A stretch of DNA of 20,392 nt from positions 1 to 20,392 of the IMG/VR virus record IMGVR_UViG_3300027839_000082; one strand, 5' to 3'. Source of the DNA: a virus. This document shows, piece after piece, positions 7,201 to 12,333 of the stretch. The position numbers and the translations under genes were made by a program. Positions within the stretch are counted from its first letter, which is position 1. The number at the start of each line of letters is the position of its first letter. The notes under the pieces are model-generated. The model was not told the DNA's origin. It ran no database searches and saw only the letters and a list, made by a program, of their open reading frames with translations.

Positions 7201-9501
7201 GCACATGGTGGAACTGGAGCAAGCACACTCACTGATGGTGGTATTTTATTAGGTAGTGGAACAAGTGCAATCACAGCCACAGCAGTTTTGGGTGATGGTG
7301 AAATTTTAATTGGTGACGGAACAACTGATCCAGTGGCACTTGATATTGGAAGCTCAACAGCAGTCACGACACTTGGGACAATCACAACAGGTGTTTGGAA
7401 TGCCGGAGCAGTTACTTCTTCAGGCGTAGGTACTTTTGCTTCATTAGATATTAGTGGAGCCATAGATGTGGATGGAGTTACCAACCTTGATGTAGTGGAT
7501 ATTGATGGTGCTGTAGATATGGCAAGTACATTAACTGTTATTGGGAATGTTGGTATTGGGGCTGCTCCAAGTGCTTGGAACGCTTTACACGAAGCAATTC
7601 AGTTTGGCAACGCTGGTATTGCATACAGAACCAGTAACAACACACTTTCTATTATGGGGAATGCTTATTATGAATCTTCAGGAAGTGCTAATCCTACCTA
7701 TCTCTCAAATAATGAGGCAACTGAACTATCTTTATCTGATGGTGCTTTTGTTTTTAGAAGTGCGAGTGCAAGTACTGGAACTATTTCCTGGTCAGAAAAA
7801 ATGAGGATTGATTCAGCAGGTACAGTAACATTAACAGGTGTTACAACCAAATTATCTAGTACTGCTGCTCAATTATGGATAGGTGAAGGTGATGGTGCCA
7901 CTGACCTTTATTTCTCAAAAGGTGATACTAATGAAGAAGTAAGATTTTCTAAAAATGGAGGTGGTGATTTAGATATTCTTACCAATGCAGCCACTTTACA
8001 CCTTGACCAAGACGGCGAGGGATATTATTCTGGCGGGAATTTTGGGATTGGGGGAACTCCGGCCTCAACTACACACTTACAAGTAAATAATGACACGATA
8101 AATACAAGCTCAGATTTTTATGGGATTTACGCTAACCATACAAAAACATTAGGTACTTCTAGTGTTGGAGATTTAATGACTGGCATTCGTTCTTATATGG
8201 TTTTCAATGATGCTGATGCCGCTTATAGCAACGTAATAGCCGGAAGTTTTGAGGCTATTGGTCAGTCGTCATCGGGTGAGTGCGTAGGAATAATAGGAAT
8301 AGATGTCACAGCCTCATTTGCTGCTGGTGATATAAATAGTATCTACGGAGCTAAAATAGTTACAGATATTAATGGTGGCACAATAGACAGTTCAGCGTAT
8401 GGTATTTTTAATCAAATTGATTTGGAAAGTGGCGTTAGTGGTTCTTTTTCCAATTATGGATATTTCGGTAATGTCGATTCAGATACAGATGTGGCTACTT
8501 ACGGTGTATATTATGAGGGAGCTAGTAATCAGGATTACCATTGGGTTGGGTCTAGTAGTACTGTAGGTTCTATTACTTCAAGAATAAGTGATGCTGGTCT
8601 AATAGAGGCGAAAACTACAACTATATCTGGTCTTGACTATGCAGAGTATTTTGAGTCTAAAGATGGAAAATCGATTGCCGTAGGAATGACTGTTAAACTT
8701 GACGGAGATAAAATAGTCGCTTGTAGTGATGGAGATACGCCAATAGGTGTTGTTAGACCTCTTGGCTCTTCAGGTGTTATTGGTGGTGACCAACCTTTCC
8801 ATTGGCAAGGTAAGCACGAGAAAGATGTATATGGTGGTGTTGTAATGGAAGACTTTACTAAAACAAAATGGGAAACTGAAGTCGATGAGGCTGAATATGT
8901 TAAAAGAAAAGACGAGAAGGAACAACGGAAATATAAAAGAGTTGAAGGCAGTGAAGCTATTCCAGCTGTAGATGCAGTTACACAACAAAAGACAGTTGAT
9001 GAAGAAGTCGAAGAAGAAGTGACTACCGCAGAAGTTGTATTAGAAGATGGTAAATATGTACAAAAGACCACTACTGAAACTGTAACTAAAACAGTTAAAG
9101 TTCCTCAATATAATGAAGTAGATTTATACGATAAAGATGGCGAAGTGATTGGTAAACATCAAGTCCCAATAATGGAAACTGTTGAAGAAGCTGTAGCGGC
9201 TGTTGATGCGGTAGCTGATACTTACTTTAGGAAACATAAATATTATTCAGATAGAATCCCAGATGGGCTAACAGCTCCTGATGATGCTGAAGTTATAAAT
9301 AGAAGTGATAAGCGACCAAAGTTAAACTCAAGCTATGATGCTTCCAAAGAAGAAAGTTATAAATCAAGAGAAGAACGGGATGAATGGCATATCGTTGGAT
9401 TACTTGGACAGATTCCTATTACCAAAGGGCAACCGATGGCAGATAGTTGGATTAAAATGAAAGATGTTTCAGATACAGTTGAAATGTACTTTGTGAAATG
9501 A
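4240..9501 (+). CDS. Giant tail fibre / appendage protein with C-terminal Peptidase_G2 chaperone domain
   Basis: The product is 1753 residues. The first 1100 or so are low-complexity beta repeats rich in Thr, Ser, Gly, Asp and Ala, with recurring units such as T-x-AELN-x-x-DG, GTxTIGS, NFGNENLTSTG and TKAPLASPTFTG, typical of fibrous phage appendages. Residues 243-338 and 485-580 are two copies of one 96-residue module. From about 1105 to 1460 the text changes to less repetitive sequence (IGAAPSAWNALHEAIQFG; IYGAKIVTDINGGTIDSS) that may form the receptor-binding tip. Residues 1466 to the end match the IMC autoprotease domain (see 8635-9501). The ATG follows an AAAAGGA ribosome site and a terminator. 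Likely role: trimeric host-binding fibre, with the domain acting as an intramolecular chaperone that cuts itself off. Its place between head and neck genes is unusual. Confidence 0.85.
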   Translation: MATDLTNVAVSTGYVQLLHIDGGVGGSVTRVYDGDGTGTPLQISTSEVQILDGSYNFDVASHDGTNGLKLGGTLVTSSAAELNYNDISTLGTAQASKVLTVDSSLDVTGIRNLTATGTVQAANFTGTGNTQIGDAAADTVAMNATITTNLIFEGSTANAYETTLAITDPTADRTWTIPDSTDTFVGKATSDTLTNKILTAPDINTPDIDGGTVDAITTLTVANSVDIGNYTLTANGLTIDGTFTDGSLSIASGSIASAVNGTFSGTVQAEQLTTTDDLTVSGLATIGETLAVTGVATFTAQSVHNGGLSTGALVMNDGSITDTSGTINFGNENLTSTGVGTFASLDISGNADIDGTMEADAYTVDGTTLAEYIADTAGAMVSSNTESGITVTYQDGDNTVDLSVDAAQTGITSIYATDLILGEDSQTAIDFGTANEIDFKADNAARLTLTASALYPVTDNQIDLGTSSLEFKDAFFDGTVTSDTFTDGTLSVASGSISSAVNGTFSGTVQAEQLTTTDDLTVSGLATIGETLAVTGVATFTAQSIHNGGMSTGALVLNDGSVTDTSGAISFGNENLTTTGTLGAGATTVTSLSATEGNITNVGDIALDSISADTTDINVAVSDNSATAFTVKQGTDAYLIVDTANTSESVAIGTGISGTAVSIGHGTSETVVNDNLTVTGDLTVSGTTTTVSSGTLTIGDTLIKLGQAYTGSAYDQGIVFTRGDGSSTNTQNMAFIWDESADTFAAIKAATEAGTTSGNVTVTDHVPLRVGALTADDASTFTSTISAATGSTIGNLTLANGSITDSSGAIDFGNENLSTSGTLGAGVITATGLTIGSAVITEAELEILDGASLSTTELNYVDGVTSAIQTQIDTKAPLASPTFTGTITIGSAGISETELEILDGLTVTTAELNIMDADTVQATVTLAATDGVVISDGTVMKQALVSDFEVYMEANLDTMGSQFTSASSLATVGTIGTGTWEATDVAVAHGGTGASTLTDGGILLGSGTSAITATAVLGDGEILIGDGTTDPVALDIGSSTAVTTLGTITTGVWNAGAVTSSGVGTFASLDISGAIDVDGVTNLDVVDIDGAVDMASTLTVIGNVGIGAAPSAWNALHEAIQFGNAGIAYRTSNNTLSIMGNAYYESSGSANPTYLSNNEATELSLSDGAFVFRSASASTGTISWSEKMRIDSAGTVTLTGVTTKLSSTAAQLWIGEGDGATDLYFSKGDTNEEVRFSKNGGGDLDILTNAATLHLDQDGEGYYSGGNFGIGGTPASTTHLQVNNDTINTSSDFYGIYANHTKTLGTSSVGDLMTGIRSYMVFNDADAAYSNVIAGSFEAIGQSSSGECVGIIGIDVTASFAAGDINSIYGAKIVTDINGGTIDSSAYGIFNQIDLESGVSGSFSNYGYFGNVDSDTDVATYGVYYEGASNQDYHWVGSSSTVGSITSRISDAGLIEAKTTTISGLDYAEYFESKDGKSIAVGMTVKLDGDKIVACSDGDTPIGVVRPLGSSGVIGGDQPFHWQGKHEKDVYGGVVMEDFTKTKWETEVDEAEYVKRKDEKEQRKYKRVEGSEAIPAVDAVTQQKTVDEEVEEEVTTAEVVLEDGKYVQKTTTETVTKTVKVPQYNEVDLYDKDGEVIGKHQVPIMETVEEAVAAVDAVADTYFRKHKYYSDRIPDGLTAPDDAEVINRSDKRPKLNSSYDASKEESYKSREERDEWHIVGLLGQIPITKGQPMADSWIKMKDVSDTVEMYFVK
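4966..5253 (+). repeat. Fibre module, copy A (96 codons)
   Basis: This stretch encodes residues 243-338 of the fibre, from FTDGSLSIASGS to FGNENLTSTG. The same 96-residue unit recurs at 5692-5979 with ten substitutions, nearly all conservative. Residues 15-60 of the module are identical in both copies, while the DNA there differs at about 31 of 138 positions by my count. A shorter relative covering the last 22 residues of the unit lies at 6637-6702. Confidence 0.95.
5692..5979 (+). repeat. Fibre module, copy B (96 codons)
   Basis: This stretch encodes residues 485-580 of the fibre, the second copy of the module at 4966-5253, in the same frame and orientation. The two starts are 726 bases (242 codons) apart. 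About 29 of the 46 codons in the identical core use a different synonymous codon from copy A. The duplication is therefore old or has been kept free of long DNA identity. Confidence 0.95.
8635..9501 (+). other. Peptidase_G2 / IMC self-cleaving chaperone domain of the fibre
   Basis: The domain begins at SGLDYAEYFE (D1466, Y1467, A1468, E1469), the family's conserved entry motif. TVKLDGDKIVACSDGDTPIG and VVRPLGSSGVIGG follow, then WQGKHEKDVYG (W1522), and after a long insert RPKLNSSYDASKEE and EWHIVGLLGQIPI (H1717). The same ordered blocks occur in C-terminal domains of phage appendages such as phi29 gp12, which trimerise the spike and then self-cleave near the start of the domain. The insert of about 120 residues, very rich in Lys, Glu, Val and Thr, separates the halves. 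Cleavage near D1466 would release about 288 residues. Domain identity is by motif order; cleavage is inferred. Confidence 0.8.
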
Positions 9502-9547
9502 TGAGTAAAATACTACTCGCATGAGTACAATAGTACGCAATGACTAA
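9501..9547 (+). other. Two overlapping mini-ORFs bridging fibre and next gene
   Basis: The fibre stop TGA (9499-9501) shares its A with an ATG that opens MSKILLA (stop 9522-9524). That stop overlaps a second ATG at 9521 (ATGA) opening MSTIVRND (stop 9545-9547), and this spans the ATG of the next real gene at 9540. The two mini-ORFs begin with near-identical DNA: ATGAGTAAAATACTAC and ATGAGTACAATAGTAC. The next gene has no Shine-Dalgarno sequence, so ribosomes could reach it by stepwise stop-and-restart. That role is inference; chance is possible in so short a span. Confidence 0.4.
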
Positions 9548-9842
9548 ACCAATATCAGAGAACAGTTCTTTAAACATCAGCTTGCCGATGCTGGTTCAAG
9601 CAGTCGGATTTATCGGTGCAATGATTTGGGGATTTGGAGAACTGAACGGCAGGATCTCTTTTTTAGAATACCAGGTAAAGATGAACGAAGAACATATTAT
9701 AACTATAGAGGAAGAAGCTGCAGTTAATCAGGATGCTGAAATTCCAGCGGACATCCGTCAAGATGAAAGAATTAATTTTTTAGAAAAAGAAGTTGTAAGA
9801 CTTCGCAACAAAAAAGGAAATAATAATGGCAAAACAAAATAA
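9540..9842 (+). CDS. Small membrane-anchored coiled-coil protein
   Basis: The product is 100 residues with one likely membrane span at about 13-33 (ISLPMLVQAVGFIGAMIWGF), followed by two charged helices. Each helix carries the same core: RISFLE (about 38-43) and RINFLE (about 78-83), so the cytoplasmic or periplasmic part probably forms a coiled coil. The protein ends in a basic KKGNNNGKTK tail. Such one-span coiled-coil proteins are common in phage lysis regions as holin-like or spanin-like partners, but no specific family can be proved. It has no Shine-Dalgarno sequence before its ATG and may depend on coupling from the mini-ORFs upstream. Its 3' end overlaps the next gene by 17 bases. Confidence 0.7.
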   Translation: MTKPISENSSLNISLPMLVQAVGFIGAMIWGFGELNGRISFLEYQVKMNEEHIITIEEEAAVNQDAEIPADIRQDERINFLEKEVVRLRNKKGNNNGKTK

Positions 9843-10050
9843 AGAACAAAAGCCAGTATTGATGATGGACGATAAGGAATATCAGATTGACGATCTTGCT
9901 GATGACCAGAAATTAATGGTTGCGCATATCAACGATTTGAACCGCAAAATTGATGGAGCGACCTTTAACCTTCAGCAATTACAATACGGCCGTCAAGCCT
10001 TCACTAACGCCCTTAAAGAGGCATTAGAGCCAGGAGAAGTTGAAGCGTAA
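9826..10050 (+). CDS. DUF6447-like small protein
   Basis: The product is 74 residues, soluble and mostly helical. The order 'PVLMMDDKEYQIDDLADDQKLMVAHI' (residues 11-36), then NDLNRKIDGATFNLQQLQ, then an alanine-rich end ALKEALE, fits the small phage family I know as DUF6447: a short beta hairpin 'IDGKEYxLxDLSDE' followed by a two-helix coil. The function of that family is unknown. A good ribosome site (AAAAAAGGAAA) lies inside the end of the preceding gene, with which it overlaps. The family is frequent in aquatic phages next to structural genes. Confidence 0.65.
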   Translation: MAKQNKEQKPVLMMDDKEYQIDDLADDQKLMVAHINDLNRKIDGATFNLQQLQYGRQAFTNALKEALEPGEVEA

Positions 10051-10064
10051 GGCTTCAGAAAGCT

Positions 10065-10098
10065 ATGGGGCATCGGGTTTTCCTTTGCCCCTTATAGG
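10065..10098 (+). terminator. Possible hairpin / weak terminator
   Basis: GGGGCA (10067-10072) pairs with TGCCCC (10086-10091), and the outer bases CTAT pair with ATAG after a two-base bulge. The loop is 13 bases. Only a short T/A stretch follows, so it may be a leaky terminator or an RNA-stability hairpin and not a true stop. It lies in the only real gap (58 bases) of the small-gene island. Confidence 0.4.
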
Positions 10099-10108
10099 AA
10101 AAAAATGA

Positions 10109-10366
10109 ATGGAAAAATTATTAATACAAGAGTGGGGAATTGTTGGCGTGATGCTGGCAATCTTGTGGATTCTAATAGCGTTTCTTCAGAAAACATTAAT
10201 GAAGAAATTGGGAGAGACTGACGATAAGGTGATTGCCTTGATTAACAGGTGGAATCGGTCTGACGAAATTTCTTTAAGGCATCGGGAAGATATTATTAAA
10301 GAATTAAACGATGTGACGGATGATCTTAATTTTATAAAGGGAAGGCTAAACGGTAAAGGGCAATGA
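10109..10366 (+). CDS. Holin-like small membrane protein
   Basis: The product is 85 residues. A hydrophobic helix at about 9-28 (WGIVGVMLAILWILIAFLQK) is followed by a charged helical region (about 34-85) without hydrophobic stretches. One span plus a charged tail fits class III-like holins, anti-holins or a membrane-anchored accessory, and the neighbours support a lysis-region role. No family signature is certain. TAGGAA ends about ten bases before the chosen ATG. An ATG four bases earlier is in another frame and was not used. The stop overlaps the next start (ATGA at 10363). Confidence 0.6.
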   Translation: MEKLLIQEWGIVGVMLAILWILIAFLQKTLMKKLGETDDKVIALINRWNRSDEISLRHREDIIKELNDVTDDLNFIKGRLNGKGQ

Positions 10367-10587
10367 AATTGAACGAATACAGAGATGAAATGATGAGCCT
10401 TTTGATTAAGGTGGATACTCGCCAGGAAGAAGTATATCATAGGATTGGAAGGATTGAGATTCACTTAGAAAGATTAAATGGAAAAGTAGCTGAACACGAA
10501 AAGAAAATAACTTCCCTGTGGAGTTATGGAGTTGCTTTTATATTTGTAGTGAGTGTTGGGATTAACTTAATAATGAGAGGATTCTAA
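10363..10587 (+). CDS. XhlA-like holin-associated membrane protein
   Basis: The product is 74 residues: an amphipathic coiled coil (about 10-52, VYHRIGRIEIHLERLNGKVAEHEK) and then a C-terminal membrane helix (about 52-71, SLWSYGVAFIFVVSVGINLI) ending in MRGF. Coil first and tail anchor last is the layout of the haemolysin XhlA family, small phage and prophage proteins that act with a holin in host lysis. The similarity is of layout and heptad text, so other tail-anchored accessories remain possible. It overlaps the previous gene by four bases, and an AAAGGG ribosome site lies just before the ATG. Confidence 0.6.
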   Translation: MKLNEYRDEMMSLLIKVDTRQEEVYHRIGRIEIHLERLNGKVAEHEKKITSLWSYGVAFIFVVSVGINLIMRGF

Positions 10588-10588
10588 A

Positions 10589-10744
10589 ATGACAGCAGTA
10601 GAATTTATTGCAATGAATTGGGAGTGGTTTTTATTAGGCTTTATGATATGTGAAAAACTTGTAAAGCTATCGCCGACTAAGGCTGATGATATTTTGTTGG
10701 ACATAGTTTGGGGAAGTATTAAAAAAACAGTAGGGAGAAAATAA
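10589..10744 (+). CDS. 51-residue hydrophobic small protein
   Basis: My own translation gives 51 residues: MTAVEFIAMNWEWFLLGFMI, a short amphipathic membrane-seeking helix, then CEKLVKLSPTKADDILLDIV and a basic end (KKTVGRK). A strong AGAGGA site lies seven bases before the ATG. The stop overlaps the next start (TAATG). The S-P-T-K-x-D-D motif followed by a short helix recurs in small holin-region phage proteins and is echoed in the next gene. Function is unknown; a holin-like or lysis-accessory role is inferred from context. Confidence 0.65.
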   Translation: MTAVEFIAMNWEWFLLGFMICEKLVKLSPTKADDILLDIVWGSIKKTVGRK

Positions 10745-10899
10745 TGCTAAAGAGAGTAATCGGGAGATTGGTAAAAAAACACGGAATGAAAAAATTATTA
10801 ATTATGGTAGGAGATTGGGCAGTTCGTGCTTCTAATTCCAAGAAAGACGATGAGGCGTGGGAGATGGTTGTCAAACCTTTTATTGAAGAAAAATTCTAA
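10744..10899 (+). CDS. 51-residue small protein, probable paralogue of the preceding gene
   Basis: This gene encodes 51 residues, exactly as long as the preceding gene. Its N-terminus is basic (MLKRVIGRLVKKHGMKK), followed by LLIMVGDWAVRASNSKKDDE and a helical end (AWEMVVKPFIEEKF). Aligned with its neighbour the pattern V-(K/R)-x-S-(P/N)-(T/S)-K-x-D-D-x-x-x-(D/E)-(I/M)-V is shared. It has a GGGAGA ribosome site and starts inside the previous stop (TAATG). The next gene starts immediately after its TAA. Function is unknown. The hydrophobic segment is too short to be sure of a membrane span. Confidence 0.65.
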   Translation: MLKRVIGRLVKKHGMKKLLIMVGDWAVRASNSKKDDEAWEMVVKPFIEEKF

Positions 10900-11394
10900 A
10901 TGGTTAGCATTGACCAGGTAAGAGATTTGATCTTTAAAGTCTGTCACGGATTGCAAGACAAGTTTTCTTCAGACGATGCCATTCAACTTGTCCTGGAAAC
11001 TGGATTGGTGGAATCCAATTATAAGTTTTTAAGGCAATTAGGAAATGGTCCAGCCAGAAGCTTTTGGCAGATAGAGCCATCCACCGCAGTTGACAATCTA
11101 CAGCACTATTTGAAACATAGAACTCCGCTAATGCACAAATGCGCAGATGTAAGTATTGTCGATTTAAAGCATTGGCAGAATTATTCAGATCCCTTATGGT
11201 CAGATATATTAGAAAAGAATATGGCGGCAGCCATAATCCATTGCCGTTTGAAGTACTGGAGAGTGCCGAAGCGAATGCCAAATACCTTAGAAGGCCGGGC
11301 TGAATATTGGAAGACATATTACAATTCTTCTGATGGGGCTGGCACAGAGGAAAAATATGTTGAAACGATAAAAGGGATGAGAGACCTCTTGTGA
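10900..11394 (+). CDS. Lysozyme-like / lytic transglycosylase-like protein
   Basis: The product is 164 residues. The segment LETGLVESNYKFLRQLGNGPARSFWQIEP (residues 32-60; two blocks) reads like the active-site part of the lysozyme superfamily: an E-S pair (E38-S39) equivalent to the catalytic Glu of soluble transglycosylases, then G-P-A-R-S-F-W-Q in place of the usual G-x-x-G-L-M-Q loop. The rest (AAAIIHCRLKYWRVPKRMP; EGRAEYWKTYYNSSDGAGT) matches a family common in aquatic phages and usually listed as hypothetical. It would cut peptidoglycan, either as the endolysin or as a virion-associated entry enzyme. Position after several small membrane genes favours lysis. No signal peptide is visible. 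Its stop overlaps the next start (GTGA). Confidence 0.65.
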   Translation: MVSIDQVRDLIFKVCHGLQDKFSSDDAIQLVLETGLVESNYKFLRQLGNGPARSFWQIEPSTAVDNLQHYLKHRTPLMHKCADVSIVDLKHWQNYSDPLWSDILEKNMAAAIIHCRLKYWRVPKRMPNTLEGRAEYWKTYYNSSDGAGTEEKYVETIKGMRDLL

Positions 11395-12146
11395 TTACAA
11401 AGACAGCGATAGTTATTCCAGATCAGCACTTCCCAATTCACGACCAGAAGGCGGTTAATTGTGCCTTAGAAATTATCAAGATTGCGAAGCCTGATATGTT
11501 TATTAATCTTGGGGATGTCGGCGAATGGGAAACAGTAAGTGCCTGGCGTTGGAGAGATAAAAAGCAACCGCCATTAGAATATCAACTTCCATTAATAGAT
11601 GAGGAAATTGAAGCGGTTAACGATGGAATAGATCAGTTTGATCAGGTGTTGGATAAAGTCGGTGTTGAGGAAAGGCATATTCTTGAGGGCAATCATGATT
11701 ACTGGCTGAATAATTTCGTGAATAAATACCCATATCTGAAAGGATATAGATTCAAGAACGCCTGCCATTGGGATAAAAGGGGCTACAAGTTTCACAGTAT
11801 GAATCGGCCGTTAAGGATTGGAAAATTATCTTTTATTCATGGAGCCTATGTAACTATGAACCACGCTAAAAAACACGCTGAGATTTATGGCAATTTAGTC
11901 TATGGGCATACTCACGATGTTACTTCTTCGGCTATCGGGAGACTGGATGGAACAGTTAAGGCTTGGAGCCTGGGCAATTTGAAAGACATGACCGCCGAAA
12001 AGAATGAATGGTTGAAGGGGAGAATACATAATTGGCAACACGCCGTAGGGCATATCACTTGGTTTAAGAATGGTAATTTTAAGGTTGAGGTAATTGATAT
12101 TGTAAAAGGTGTAACCGCTTTTAGAGGTGAAGAAATCAATGGATAA
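11391..12146 (+). CDS. Calcineurin-like metallophosphoesterase
   Basis: The product is 251 residues from a GTG start that overlaps the previous stop. All metal-binding blocks of the superfamily are present in order: PDQHF (D11, H13), NLGD (D42), EGNHD (N101, H102), FIHG (H150) and VYGHTHD (H173, H175). It should therefore be an active two-metal phosphoesterase, hydrolysing phosphate mono- or diesters. The substrate cannot be read from the sequence: nucleotides, nucleic acid ends and host signalling molecules are all possible. Phage members of this group are widespread and mostly uncharacterised. No signal peptide or membrane span is seen, so it acts in the cytoplasm. Its place inside a late structural operon suggests late expression. 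Confidence 0.88.
   Translation: MITKTAIVIPDQHFPIHDQKAVNCALEIIKIAKPDMFINLGDVGEWETVSAWRWRDKKQPPLEYQLPLIDEEIEAVNDGIDQFDQVLDKVGVEERHILEGNHDYWLNNFVNKYPYLKGYRFKNACHWDKRGYKFHSMNRPLRIGKLSFIHGAYVTMNHAKKHAEIYGNLVYGHTHDVTSSAIGRLDGTVKAWSLGNLKDMTAEKNEWLKGRIHNWQHAVGHITWFKNGNFKVEVIDIVKGVTAFRGEEING
12124..12130 (+). promoter_or_regulatory. Strong ribosome binding site that fixes the start at 12139
   Basis: GAGGTGA lies inside the end of the metallophosphoesterase gene with eight bases between it and the ATG at 12139. An in-frame GTG at 12127 falls within the site itself and so is unlikely to be the start. Confidence 0.75.
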
Positions 12147-12333
12147 TTATGTAGAAAATTTAAAGAAGATAAAGGAATTGGCTGGTGAAATTAGAGTCTT
12201 AAATCTATTAGAACCTTCGAGCCACACTGTTAGTATTATGGCCGAAATAATAGAACGATGTAAGCACATTCCTGAGTTAGAGATGGTTGACAGTAATTTT
12301 ATTAATATGGATAATTTTGAGGCTGAAGCATGA
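12139..12333 (+). CDS. Small hypothetical protein
   Basis: From the ATG at 12139 the product is 64 residues, MDNYVENLKKIKELAGEIRV at the start and an acidic end (MDNFEAEA). It is soluble and mostly helical with Leu/Ile spacing suggestive of a short helical hairpin. I do not recognise a family. It overlaps the metallophosphoesterase by eight bases at its start and the next gene by four at its end (ATGA), so it is coupled to both. Its position at the start of the neck genes could mean a minor virion or assembly role, but nothing in the text shows it. Confidence 0.6.
   Translation: MDNYVENLKKIKELAGEIRVLNLLEPSSHTVSIMAEIIERCKHIPELEMVDSNFINMDNFEAEA

Noticed and set aside
7541-7804. An 87-residue plus-strand ORF in another frame of the fibre
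   Set aside because: The fibre frame continues without break through this stretch with its repeat motifs; the alternative text has no recognisable features.
8637-9071. A 144-residue minus-strand ORF rich in Ser and Thr
   Set aside because: It is antisense to the strongly supported G2 domain; its Ser/Thr/Val composition mirrors the Glu/Lys/Thr/Val codons of the sense strand, and no ribosome site is seen.
12127-12138. GTG at 12127 as the start of the small gene
   Set aside because: The GTG lies within GAGGTGA, which is ideally placed as the ribosome site for the ATG at 12139.
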